Below, one piece after another: positions 27,532-38,494 of a DNA stretch of 64,000 bases. Origin of the DNA: Dichotomocladium elegans (Eukaryota; Mucoromycota; Mucoromycetes; Mucorales; Lichtheimiaceae); NCBI GenBank assembly GCA_025716815.1, contig JAIXMN010000016.1, forward strand, positions 372,001 to 436,000. The letters are read 5' to 3'. Below the pieces are notes generated by a model. It was not told the DNA's origin, did not search any database, and saw only the letters and a program-made list of their open reading frames with translations. Made by a program: the position numbers and the translations under genes. Numbering within the stretch: position 1 is the first letter of the stretch; every line of letters begins with the position of its first letter.

Positions 27532-29779
27532 TCACTTCTTCGAAAATACCTCAATGATGTTCTGATCTGTCACGATATGTGTTAAGAACGCTTCGAGGAT
27601 AGCGATCATCTCGGCCTCGGGGATATTTCGCAGTGTTTTTAGTTTAGATACTTGGCGGCAGACATCGATATCCTTCAGTGTGATGCTGTTAACCCAGCTC
27701 TGGAATCGCTTTTGGTAATTACGATACGAAATGGTTTTGCGCCATCCTTCGATGCGGTTGGCGTTGAGCAAAAGTTCCTTCTGGCGTGTCGCCTCATCGG
27801 GAAACACCGAACCTTGGCCCAACAAACCGCTTGGGTCCGCTTTGGGGTCGTACGGCCACTCGATCTTTGTTGTATGGTACGTCTCTTGCTCGTACGTTGC
27901 CGCAAGGCGCACAAAACGTACGACGTATTCTTGAAATTTTGCGCGAACATGTGCCTCACCATAATGGCTATGCACAGCAGACATGACCTGCCCCAGAAGA
28001 ATAGCCAAGGATGAGAACACATCTTCCCTTATTTTATGTAAAGAGCTTACATCCGTCATGAACTCGGTATCAAGATCCCGCTCTTTGCTGTTCTTGTCAC
28101 CCAATGTGTTCGACAGCGCGCCGGCCGCTGAGGACCGCCCGATCGTAAGGGAAGCGAAGGCGGCATCCGTATTATCCATCGAATTTTGCCGGGCTTCAGG
28201 ATGGTTCAAATCAATATCTTTACTCACAGTGATCTTGCCGGTGCTGATGTTGCAGAGTACGTCCCACCATGCTGTGTGTTCCTCGTATGTCGGGTTTGTC
28301 ACACCTGCAATGAAGCCAGGGCTTTTTGGGTTGGAGGGAGGAAGAGGGCTTCGTCAGGAAAATTCTTTCAATAACCTCGACTCCTCTCAAAAAATGTACC
28401 ATTTCAAAAGATCGTCGATGCTGGTGAGGTTGGTATATGGGAAAGCTCGCTCAGTAAATCCCTGGAGCACTGTGCCACATCCGCTGCCGAGAGCACATGC
28501 AGCCAGTACATAATTGGCTACCTCACCCGAGGGATGGCCATACCCAAGAAAGACAATCCGCTTTTGAGTCAACAACGCGTTCAGAAGCAGCATAATTGGA
28601 TGGGTGTACGGGCCAGGACTATCCAGATGGGGATGATGGGGGTTTGGTGAGCCAGGCTGCGAAGGTGGCGGCGAAAACGTGCGGATCAAGTTGATGAGCG
28701 AAAACTATAGGTGATGTAAGCCTACACTGTGTCCACGACGGTTCGTTTCATATCTAACTTGGATACTTGCATCGCCCACTTCTTCATCATTCGCAGTGAG
28801 GGGCACTCGGATTGGCAATTTGATGCCCTCGTACTCAATTTTGGTCTCAAAGAACCTCCTGTCTTTACCGAGAGTCCTAGGTTGCACTTCTTTGCCCGAT
28901 GCAAGGTCAATAAGCGTTCCTCTCCGCAGCCGATTCGCTTCGTCCTCCGGGTTATCTCCAGGCTGGTCACCCCATCTTGTTTGCTGATCGGACTGAACAG
29001 ACGTAGGCGAAGCCATTGAGGTATTTTCGTCGACGAACATTTCTTCAAACATGGCCTTGTTGTCTGACGTTCGCAGGATCTGGCGTTCGTGCCATGAAAA
29101 ATGGGGCATTCGTGATATATCCATTGAATTGACTGCCTTGTACAGCGTCTTCAGGACATCTTCCGATGGATTTTCGAAATATTTTTCCATTGCCAGCAAA
29201 AGAACAGGCTGAGAACATAAAGACAGCAAGAATGTTACTTCAACATTGTACGGCTCTCTCATATCAGTTACCTTGTAGATATGAAGGAATTGGTGCTTTG
29301 TGCATATCGCCATGGCCTTCACATGCGCACCTCTTCAAGAGTTTTCCAACCCCTCCATCCTTTTAGCTTTGCGTTCATCCTCCTTGGTTCGGCTATAATA
29401 ACTCACCTTCGTGCTGTCGCGTCATGCTTTGTGCGGACCAGGTTCAGTACGTATAAGAGCGGTTTTTCACGCTCTCGCTGAGTGTCGCTTTCGACATCAG
29501 GTATCGTCTGATTGAGACAGAAGATTGTCCAGTCCTCGGCGCGTAAGTGTGCACCATCGGGAAGCATGAGTTCAGATAAAATGCTAAAGTGCGCGTAGTG
29601 TGTATTGTATAAGTAAAGCGATGATTGCGTTTGTTGAATCAGTCGGGTAGTCCATACTGTTCATCCGTCCCAGTTTTCGTAGGGTATTGATATTTGAGCG
29701 ATGCGCCTTTGTCAATGTCAAATTCTGCAAGTAGAGCATATTCTACATGCTGCTGCTGCTGCTGCTGCTGGGGCTCCAT
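27532..29779 (-). CDS. AFI1: Afi1/MesA-type polarity protein (Arf3-docking plus SPA/DENN-like domain)
   Basis: Predicted cortical polarity factor. Yeast Afi1 interacts with the GTPase Arf3, and the Aspergillus homologue MesA stabilises the axis of polarised growth (established); the role here is inferred. Exons, minus strand: 29779-29658, 29583-29407, 29332-29272, 29208-28759, 28704-28400, 28321-27532; 1905 nt, 634 aa. After a short polyQ run the N-terminal Afi1 docking domain starts at once ([20 protein letters not shown]) and includes [20 protein letters not shown]. The middle carries the SPA region ([53 protein letters not shown]). The C-terminus is helical. Intron 4 uses a weak donor (GTTAGA), chosen because it alone restores the family sequence; the ORF otherwise runs on to a nearby stop. 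Confidence 0.92.
29749..29770. repeat. (CTG)7 repeat encoding the N-terminal polyQ of Afi1
   Basis: Read on the minus strand it gives seven Gln codons within the first ten residues of the Afi1-type protein. Confidence 0.9.
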
Positions 29780-30802
29780 CTTTGTGTGTCTAAAGAATGG
29801 AGTTTTATTTCGCTGTCGCTTTCTCTCTCTCTCTCTCTCTATCTCTCTCCCCCAAATCAATAATGTAACCCACATTTCGGAGTTCCTGGTTTCGCTCCCT
29901 CCCAGTCCATCCCATTCACTCTGCGCGGCACGTGTGTGCGTCTGCGTCTACGTGTGTGTCTGCGTCTGTCTGCGTGCGTGCGTGCGCGCGCGCGCGTGTG
30001 CGTGTGTTCACTCCTTGCTTAAGGAGATGGTTCAATATCTTCGACGTAGATATACGATCTTCGTGCTATTTCATATGACATTAAAAGGAAAAATTTATGG
30101 AGAATAAAGTCGTATACATTCGGTTTGGACTAATGCGTGTGTGAAGATCACGAAAACACAGGGTTGGCTAATAACTGGATTAGGCGCTTTTTCCTTCTCC
30201 TCCGTGTTATGTCTCCAAACAATTTGATATATTGCCATCCTGTGCGTAACTACGCTAACCCTGTTGCAGATAGGCTTCAAGTCGCTAATGTACTTTATGA
30301 TGAGAAGACGTACGATACCCAATTTAGAAAGCCATCGAAAAAGCACGAAGAACTACAAAGTAGGTGCTCAATTAGGTGAATGTTACACAAAATGGAACCA
30401 AGGAAGAAGAGAAAAAGTGTCTACATGCACAAGTGCTTTGGGCAAGTATTAAAAGGGGGGACTCTCACGATTCGAACTGACGGGGCAGGTTGAGCCCCAT
30501 AAAGAGCATGCATCGCAAGTAAGAGATATTAATTGTGTTTCTTATACGCACTTACTCGCTTGTATGAACTGTTAAATGGACCGATGTGCCTTGTTTTGCC
30601 CTGCAAATGTTAATACAGAAGCCATAATTTTGTGTTCCCATTCATGTGGGAACTTCCGCCTGGACGCTCACTGTCTTCTTTCTTTTTCTTTCAATCTTTT
30701 TCTTCTTTTCCTTTATCCATTTCGACCTGCGATCCGAAAGCAGTGATTCTTTATCTTGCTCGTGTTTAAACCGATTTTCATTACGCTGTTTACATCAAGT
30801 GA
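29780..30802. other. Divergent intergenic region between AFI1 and noxR, rich in simple repeats
   Basis: It should contain both promoters. A TC microsatellite lies at about 29820-29848 and a GT/GC-alternating tract at about 29931-30008. A tRNA-like T-loop signature near 30465-30490 (minus strand) was tested and rejected. No coding sequence is supported. Confidence 0.65.
29931..30008. repeat. GT/GC-rich alternating tract
   Basis: Irregular TGTGTCTGCG units pass into (GC)6 and back to GTGTG; alternating purine-pyrimidine, Z-DNA-prone. Confidence 0.8.
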
Positions 30803-32628
30803 ATGGAGTTCAAGGTATTGCATTCAACCTTCTTCCAAGCGGTTTTCCAGCCTTGTTTTTCCCACTTCCTTTTTATCATAACAAAAAACTTCTCTTTTTT
30901 CAAGTTTGAATTGCAAGAATGGATCAATGGCTGCCGTGCATACGATTGCCAAGATTATGATACTGCACTCCGAGTATTTATGGTAACTACGAGCCCGCAA
31001 AAGGTTCATTTTCTATCGACCACTAGAAAAGTTGCTCTTAGAAAATTGGCGATAATGCACGGATGCATTTCAATATCGGGTTGATTTTTAGTGTGATGCA
31101 AGATCACCGTCGAGCAGTAGGTTAAAAAAGACTGAGGGGAGAGAGAAGTTGGTTGATCAGAGAATCCGCCCGTCTCACTGAAGAGTTCTGTGCTGTGGAC
31201 CTACGTAGCTGGCTGCTTTCAAAAAAGCGCTCTCAATGGACCCATTCCTGGCCGTGGCGTGTTTTCAAAAAGGAGTGTCTCACTTTTCAATGGGAGATAT
31301 TTTGGAGGCTTACCAGGAGTTTGACGCTGCATATCAGGTAGTAATGAAGGGCACAGATGTTCGGGAAGAGATAATCCAGGGCGTGTAAAAGGTCCTTATG
31401 AATTATCCTCTTCGGATCTTAGAAACTTCGTGGAAATGCGATTATCAATTACCATCAGCTTGGACTGGCATTTCGACTGTACGAGTGCGAGGTCCGTTTC
31501 AACCGAGGCATCTGTCAACTTTATTTAGGCCGGATTGATGCGGGGCTGACGGACCTGTACTATGCTCAAAAGACGAAAATGACTGAAGAACATGATATCA
31601 TTGATCAGGCGGTACGCGACAGAGGCAAAGGCTATTCAGTGTACTCCATTCCTCCTGGCATCATCTACCGGCCACTGGACGCCAAACTTCAGCAGCTGCG
31701 CGGCCTAAACACAGTAATAAATCCATCCAGCGATCGATCATTCGATCACGCCAGCTCCATTGGACGCAAAAACTCGGTCCTTGTCCCATACTTTGGCAGG
31801 AGACCACCACAGCTGAGACCGTCATTATCGGCCTCAACTTCATCCTCATCTCTTTTGTCTGATGGGTTTGATGGCAGCAAGCAACAACCGCAACAGCAGC
31901 GATGGTTATCGCCATCTACTTCTACTTCTCAGCCGCCTGTTCAGGTGATTGTCCAGCCATCATACTCTACCGAAGCGCGCACAGGCACACCTACCTTCGT
32001 TCCCACCATTAATAAACGACAAGAAGAACATAATGAATGGAGATTCGTAGACCGACGGCAAACCATCCAACAACCGCAGCAGCAGCAGCATCATCAACTC
32101 AATCCTCAAGCTCCCCATCAACCAGTCAACCCGTTTCCGATACCTATTGCGCAGCATAACGAAGAAGAAGCTCCAGGGAGTATAATTGATACTATGAGTA
32201 GCTATGGCGATGTGCTAGACGATGAGCTTGAGGAGGTGTATGCGTCGCTTGAATCCTATCTTGCGCGCCCGATCAACGAGCCATCAGCAAGCAATGCAGC
32301 TACTGCCACCAAAGGTCCAATGATCGCCGCAGATGCTGAGTCAAATGCCGCTCGCGCTGACACCAAACTCAAGATCAAAGCCCATTACACTGACACACGA
32401 ATTCTGCTCGTAGCAGGCGATATCTCATTCGATGAATTGTTGGATAAGCTCCGTGCCAAATTCGATACGACTCATGAGCTGCAGCTCCAATACAAAGACG
32501 AAGAAAATGAGCTGGTTCTCATGATTGATCAAGAAGATCTTGCCATGGCACGACATATTGCTAGGCAACGTGGTGGCAAGGCAAGTAATGGTAACATGGA
32601 AAAACTAGAAATCTGGTGCGTCTCGTAG
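30803..32628 (+). CDS. noxR: NoxR, p67phox-like NADPH oxidase regulator (TPR + PB1)
   Basis: Cytosolic activator of fungal NADPH oxidases, acting with Rac and, through its PB1 domain, with Cdc24/Bem1-type polarity proteins (established for ascomycetes). Exons: 30803-30814, 30905-30982, 31042-31116, 31209-31337, 31423-32628; 1500 nt, 499 aa. Exon 1 is only 12 nt (MEFK). TPR repeats cover residues about 5-165 (WINGCRAYDCQDYDTALRVF, FNIGLIFSVMQDHRRALAAF, LAVACFQKGVSHFSMGDILE), followed by the p67phox-type block GYSVYSIPPGIIYRP. A Gln/Ser/Pro-rich linker leads to a C-terminal PB1 domain at about 410-499 with a basic first strand (LKIKAHY) and an acidic OPCA-like motif (YKDEENELVLMIDQEDL). No SH3 domain is present, as in other fungal NoxR. 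It implies a Nox enzyme elsewhere in the genome. Confidence 0.93.
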
Positions 32629-33081
32629 TAGCAGTGATTGTTTCTTCTCCCCTTCCTTCATTCCCACCCCTCCCCATCTCCAGCACCTAGTAACATTGCA
32701 AGTAGCATCTTTCTTTCTCACTTTAATATTTGTACAAGTATGATGATATTTATTTTAAAACCGACCATGTATTCAAAAACGCGAGCAGTAGCTATGGAGC
32801 CGTAGCCAATGTGAGCGAGTCTAGATTACCAAATGCCACGCGGCTGCTCAAGCTTTTTAGTCACATTACACGACGACAACACGTTTTAACACTTCCCCCC
32901 CTCCTCAATCGCATCACCCCTGGAAGGGTACAGTATTTTGAATGCATCGCCCTGCTGGTATCTGTTATAAAAGGCCGTAGCAGCATGTTATTTCAGTATC
33001 CAGTTTGAACTTCATTCTCCCGTCTGTCTGTCTCTCTCTCTCTCTCTTTCTTCCTCTTTTTTTTTATCACCCATCTCGCTC
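32629..33081. other. Intergenic region
   Basis: 3' flank of noxR and promoter of the secreted-protein gene; a (CT)n run sits at about 33032-33049 just upstream of the start codon. No gene seen. Confidence 0.7.
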
Positions 33082-33783
33082 ATGACCCGTATGTTCATTG
33101 GTGCAATTATTTTCGTGTTTGGTTGCAGTAGTCTGAGTAATGTCATCAAGGCGACTCCGTTATTCCGACGCGTGGATAACGTTGATATCCAAGTCTTATC
33201 GGAAACGACCTTTTGCTCTTATCTACCACCGTCACCAGGCCTGGTGATTGCCGAAGCAGAAGGAGAAGCCGTTCCATTCTGCACCGGGCCTCAGTCAAGT
33301 CCGTCCACACAGACTTTTCCGCCCGGATTCATCGCCTCGGCACATTTCGAACAAGACGACGTGAATGGTTTTGTCCAGGTCACGGGTCGGATCAATCCGG
33401 AGGCATATGACTTGGCACTGACAGATGGCGGCGGCCAATATGACAACAAGGTTCGTCGGATTTTTCAGAAAAAGGGGGAGGGGGAGAGTTTGGTCCTGTT
33501 CAAGGTTGGATAAAAAAAAAAGAGGGGGAGTATGTTTTGGGGAGGAGGAGGGGAGGGGGGCGGTGAAGCCAAAGGGACATCGTTTTTTTAATACCTTACC
33601 TTCATATCTTTTGTGGGGCAGAATGAAATGGGTGGCACTTGCAATGGGTACACCTATTGGGTCAACCTTGTCGAGCCCCAAGAGGGCACATTCTGCATCC
33701 GGTGCTGCCAGAACAAGAAAGACTGCAATACAGGCATCTCCGAAAAGGGCTGTGAACGGATCGTGCCTGGCAACTATGATTAG
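33082..33783 (+). CDS. Small secreted cysteine-rich protein of unknown function
   Basis: Exons 33082-33450 and 33622-33783; 531 nt, 176 aa. A signal peptide is evident (MTRMFIGAIIFVFGCSSLSN) with cleavage expected in the low 20s, followed by a compact domain with eight cysteines. The C-terminal half matches a type of fungal secreted protein seen widely in basidiomycetes and Mucoromycota, with CNGYTYWVNLVEP, FCIRCC, KDCNTG, GCERIVPGNYD. The function is unknown; secretion and disulfide bonding are inferred. The single intron (33451-33621, 171 nt) is longer than most here and very G-rich. The stop at 33781 follows directly on the conserved end. Confidence 0.85.
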
Positions 33784-34866
33784 GAACTATCCCAAACGAT
33801 GGTTTTATGGTTGTAAAGCTTTTACCCCGTGTATTATTCCGCTACCGCTGCTCCTTCTCCTGTTGTCTGTCGTATACAATGCTTTCTCTCTTTCTTACTG
33901 CAATTAAAACATGTTGAATTGTTTGATTCTAAAATTCTCAGTTTTCAACATGATCTCCTGAGGGTACAAAAGCGTGCGCGCAAGAGAGAGAGAGAGAGAG
34001 AGAAAACACGCTATAGAGTGTGTTAATATGTGTATGTGTGCGGGAGATAATATTAAATCGACGGATACGGACAATAGGATTCACTACTTGATCGTTTCCG
34101 TGGGGGATCACGCAAGAGCGCGCGCGCTCGTGTGTGAGTGTGTGTGTGCGTGCGCCCCCTCTTCTTATTTTCATACAGCCGCCCCCCCAAAAAAGTAAAA
34201 ATATCCTACATGGGACTTTCAAGGGAAAAAAAGGAGATACAGGGCTTGGCTGGCAAATGCGAGGCGAGGACATATTGAACACAATGCAGTAGCGCGCACG
34301 AAACACACACACACACACACATGTATATATATGTACACCTGCACTAACTAACCACGTAAACGATCATTAGAGATGCGTGGGTAACATTACCCAGCCATCA
34401 TTGGATTGAGTGAGAGGTAAGGAGGATCGTCATGATACAGAAAACAAAACATACAAGCTGGAAACATGGGCATCTCATACTGTGGGTGCATCTGGCATAA
34501 AAAAGAGAGGGGCGGCACTCAGAATACAGCGGCAAGAAATGGGGTTTGTCGGTGTGCAGATCTCTGTATTTGGGCTTCACACAATGCACGCAGTCGATTA
34601 AACAGGAGGGATGCAAGACGCAGACAAGCTTAGATGATAACCAGGAGCAACAATAAAGCAGCGCACAGACATGATGATGTTGGAAAGAAGGCGCCTGCTG
34701 TAAATATTTACAAAAGATAGAAAAGGAACCTCAATAATTGTATGTGGTACAAGGACCATCTTATCATACATACGCCGTTCGAAGCAATTCTAAATTAAAA
34801 ATTATGAAACTTTGTGTATGTGAGAGAGGTGCTGTAACGACCTTATGCATCATCAAAACAGTCAAC

Positions 34867-36151
34867 TTAGGGAGAGAGAGATAGAAGACACGTATCCTCT
34901 TCATATGTATAATCACGCAGATACATCTCATGAGTAAGCTTATTACTGTAGATCGCAGTCCAGAACTTGCTTCTTTCTGCCAACAAACACCTCCAAGGGA
35001 TGGTGTAGCATTCCATTGCATATCTCAAGTTCGTTGCAAAAAGTTGAAGAGCCACCATTCCCCCTCGCCTGACATGGTATCGATGGAGTACTCCCACTTA
35101 CAAGTTTGCATCCAAAAGACACCCCAGTAAATTGCGCCATGTAATGTTAGAGACGACTGACGGGCATGCAAGGTGGCGGCGAACTTCAACAAAGCTGCAG
35201 TATACCACAAAAATGGAACTGAAAGATTTGGCCATCGACCATTAGTATTAGGCTCATAAGACCTGGTGCTGAGAGGAGTAAGCAAATCCAAAAAAAAGTG
35301 AGACGGAGATGGTGTCCTTGCCTGCCGATCGTGAGCCAAGAAGGACGTCGATCATCCCATACCAAAACTGAAAAATAACGCATTGCCGACGCGCAATGGC
35401 CCCTTATTCGGGAGTGGAATGGGGGTGGGGTGCGGGCAAAGCGCCCCTCCATCGAGAGCGGTATTGGGCTGAACAACAGATCGTAGTGAAAGTTGTAAAA
35501 ACTAGGATTTGGTGGTACGCAGATAGCCGATTGTCCCTGAAAAACTTTGGCAGGGTGAATAGAGTTTTTTAATCTTTGAACTTGATCTGGGTAAATGATC
35601 CCTTTTCCTTCTAGTAAAACCCTGATAATAAGTTTAGAGCGTAGAGTTCTGATCAAGTCATTCCCCCAACATCGGCGCCAATGCCGACAAAAAAAAGTAA
35701 GCTTTGGGCGGAGGCAACAGTAGACGATCTACTGGGTAGGACTAATAGCCAGCATGAAGCCAGTGCACTCGATGATGGGCGGTTCCGATATCAAAGTGGG
35801 ACGTACTTATATCTCTGGGTCACAGATATGGCCGGGAGCACCCCCAAATCCCATATACTATCGACAGCACCGATCGTCCCCGAAAACATCCTCCATGCTA
35901 TGTCGATCACGCTCGATCCTTTGCCGTAACACACACCAAGTCAGCAGACTGATGCTGTTATAGATTTGACATGGCGCAAAGGAGTCAAGCCTCGACATCA
36001 TGATCACTCGGGGAACAAAAGATGAGCATGGAAAGAAAAGCTTATCAAGACTATTACCCAGGAGCTGCTTCTTCTCGTGGAAGAGTTTTAAGTGGTGATT
36101 GCTACAGTGTAATATTTGATCGAGTTCGTATGACTGTATGTACAGGATCAT
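34867..36151 (-). pseudogene. Possible decayed gene, unassigned
   Basis: Several minus-strand open segments in different frames have a coding-like look: 36151-35858, 35656-35186 (hydrophobic, with LMSLILMVDGQIFQFHF) and 35097-34867 (ERSKFWTAIYSNKLTHEMYL). I could not link them with splice sites into one reading frame and recognise no family with confidence. They may be a broken gene, a real intron-rich gene I failed to assemble, or chance. Confidence 0.2.
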
Positions 36152-36203
36152 GGCAATTTAGTCTTCTGCATGATTCTTTTTCTCTGGGAGAACAACGTAT
36201 CAT

Positions 36204-36205
36204 CA

Positions 36206-36236
<31 letters not shown>

Positions 36237-36252
36237 GTGTGTGTGTGTATAT
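36204..36252. repeat. (AC)n(GC)n(GT)n palindromic Z-DNA-prone tract
   Basis: AC repeats pass directly into GC repeats and then GT repeats, giving a near-perfect inverted repeat of about 46 bp that alternates purine and pyrimidine throughout. It is about 150 bp beyond the SF3B4 stop. Confidence 0.9.
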
Positions 36253-36401
36253 GGATCTATGATTTGAAAGACATCAAGAGCACGTTTTATTTTCCTAGGT
36301 GTATCTTTTTCGTCCGCTGTGATAAGCAGAAAAGGTCGGGTACTTTATTTTCCATAACGGATATGGAAGGAGGGATTATTCTAGGATGCATGCATTCAGC
36401 A

Positions 36402-37102
36402 TCACCGTCGTTCTCTTTTTCTTCCAGTTTTCCTAAGAAACGAGTAGGTAACTTCGATGGGTTTGCTCATCAAGTGCCGGTCGTTCATAGCGTCAATGGC
36501 TTGATCAGCTGCGTCAAAGTTGCTAAAGCTGATTAACGCGTATCCGCAGGGCGCACCCGTGTCCGGGTCACGGGCGACCTTGGGTGTATGCAGAATGTTG
36601 CCGTACGCTGAAAACACGTCGTAGAGCATCTTTTCGTCCACGTTGCAGTCGAGATTGCCAACGTAAAGTGTCGCACCTACGTCCGCGAGCTCGCATGATC
36701 TTCCCTTGTCGATCGATGTTTTTCGCGGCTCTATTTTTCTGACGTGGATTACCTTGTTATAGAGCCGAAGCCGGTTCATGACCGCAACGGCATAATTGGC
36801 ATCTTCCATCGTCAGAAATTCACAGAAGCAATAGCCCAGATGGCGTTCTGTGGTGTGAACCTTGGGAAAGCGGACATTGACTGGGAGTCAAAGATGAAAG
36901 CGTATGTGTGTGTGCATGTGCGTGTGTTATTGAATAACGAGCATGAACATTGCCAGCATTCAAAAATGCGGGGGCGGGGAGGGGAAAACTTGCCAACAGG
37001 TCCAGCTTGCAACATGAGTTCCCATATCAGCGTTTTGGTGCAGCGTTCATCGAGATTATTAATGAAGACGGTTGTGTCCTCATTTTGTTCAAACGGGACC
37101 AT
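36402..37102 (-). CDS. SF3B4: Splicing factor 3B subunit 4 (SF3b49/Hsh49), two RRMs
   Basis: Component of the U2 snRNP SF3b complex that helps tether U2 snRNP near the branch point. Exons, minus strand: 37102-36994 and 36880-36402; 588 nt, 195 aa. RRM1 spans residues about 8-85 (TTVFINNLDERCTKTLIWEL, then GYCFCEFLTMEDANYAV); RRM2 spans about 99-178 (ATLYVGNLDCNVDEKMLYDVF, PCGYALISF). The protein ends in a short basic tail, so it is the short two-RRM form (yeast Hsh49 is about 213 aa) without the Pro-rich C-terminus of animal SF3B4. The single intron begins with GCAAGT; the GC donor is required to regain the family sequence GPVVNVRFPK. Start ATG faces the flavodoxin gene 369 bp away. Confidence 0.93.
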
Positions 37103-37471
37103 TTTGTAATGAACAAGAAGGCGACACACGTAATTTTTTTTTTGAACCCTTGCTGTTGTATTAACCCGTTTTTGGGAGGATTGTGCGGGGCATTTCATCT
37201 TTTTACGTTGCTCGTCCCGTCAATGCGGTACAAATTGAGAGCGTCTGGCCACATACACCATGGAGGCCAGCATGGAGGAAAAGGCCCAACAAAAGAACCT
37301 GATTATTATTATCAGAAACCCAGTGAAAAAGTCCTGGGACCGAGGTGGTTTAGAAAATAACCGCCGAGGAAGAAGGACCCTAGCAAGCAAACATATAAAT
37401 AAAATACGTGTTTCTCGGATTCTAGCCGTCTTCTTTTTATTTCCATAAAACAAAAACAAGAGGAAGCAAGG
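37103..37471. promoter_or_regulatory. Shared divergent promoter region, SF3B4 / flavodoxin gene
   Basis: The 369 bp between two outward-facing start codons must hold both core promoters. No specific element could be identified with confidence. Confidence 0.6.
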
Positions 37472-38494
37472 ATGGCCGGAATCGTTTACATTGTCATTTA
37501 CACACTCTATCACCATGTCTACAAACTGGCGCTCGAAATCCAAAAGGGTCTCGAAGCATCCGGAGTCCAGACCAAAATCTACCAGGGTAATAATGATAAG
37601 AAAAAACACGGGAAAAGGGCCGGTGCATAAATGTATATACACGATCTCATCACATCGGCTGAGCAGTCCAGGAGACTCTGTCCGATGAAATCTTGCAGAA
37701 AATGCATGCGTCGCCAAAACCTGATCTGCCGGTCATCACTGTGCAAGAGTTGACAGAGCCCGATGGAATTCTTTTCGGTTTCCCTACTCGGTAGGCTAAA
37801 GAGAAAGGTTTTCGGAGAGAGAGATTCCTCTCGTCATTCATGGGGGTAAGGGGGCTGGTTCAGTACTAACCTTTGCACGTAAAAAAAAGGTTTGGAACCA
37901 TGCCTGCGCAGGTGAAGACGTAAGTTTTCGAGTTGGTCCCGACTTTCGAAGACTGTGCAGGTTTCTTCTGACCATTTGTTTGATAAACCCACCCCTCCCC
38001 AGGTTGCTGGATGCGACTGGCAAGCTCTGGGCCACCGGGGCGTTATCCGGCAAATTTGCCGGGACATTCTTCAGCACCTCGTCGCAGCACGGTGGCCAGG
38101 AAACGACTGCGCTCACGACAGTCACTTACTTTGCACATCATGGTATGATCTATATCCCCTTTGGATTTGCCCATACGGCGCTTTTCGATAATAGCGAGGT
38201 TGTGGGAGGCTCCCCCTACGGCGCAGGCACGATTGCGTGAGTAGCATAATATCTCTTTTAGTGAACGGTCGCCATTTTTTTTTTTTTTTTGACCGAAAGA
38301 CTACTGTAATTTATTTATGTGCGGACATACCATCCAGCAACGGCGATGGATCGCGTCAGCCCACCGAGAAAGAATTGTCCATTGCTCGGACACAAGGCGA
38401 GAACTTTGGCAAGATCGTGAGCACGTACGTCCACGGTGCTCATGCCTTTACGCCAATGGCTGCAACAACGACAACGACGTCGATGTCTTCGTGA
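37472..38494 (+). CDS. WrbA/Pst2-type flavodoxin-like NAD(P)H:quinone oxidoreductase
   Basis: Predicted FMN enzyme reducing quinones by two electrons, protecting against oxidative stress; fungal Pst2/Rfs1/Ycp4 proteins sit at eisosomes (established in yeast). Exons: 37472-37586, 37667-37790, 37890-37919, 38003-38236, 38338-38494; 660 nt, 219 aa. Family blocks are FGFPTRFGTMPAQ, LWATGALSGKFAGTFFST, QHGGQETT and SPYGAGTIA. The N-terminal FMN phosphate loop, (S/T)xYGH in WrbA, reads TLYHH here, so its glycine is replaced. The C-tail after ENFGKIVSTYV is Thr/Ser-rich. Exon 3 is 30 nt. An internal donor at 38425 could join in frame to a downstream exon at 38991-39075 encoding a hydrophobic tail. 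The gene is divergent from SF3B4. Confidence 0.9.

Larger units (their letters stand above)
33784..36401. other. 2.6-kb intergenic region with repeats and possible coding remnants
   Basis: It holds (GA)n at about 33983-34003, GC/GT tracts at 34117-34155, (AC)n at about 34303-34321 and the AC-GC-GT palindrome at 36204-36252. On the minus strand between about 36150 and 34870 several open segments look protein-like but cannot be joined into a model. Confidence 0.55.

Noticed and set aside
30461..30545. tRNA-like signal on the minus strand (T-loop TTCGAATC, GGGGC/GCCCC hairpin, trailing T run)
   Set aside because: The five T-stem bases do not pair, no matching 5' acceptor strand was found at the right distance, and the seven-base hairpin loop lacks U33.
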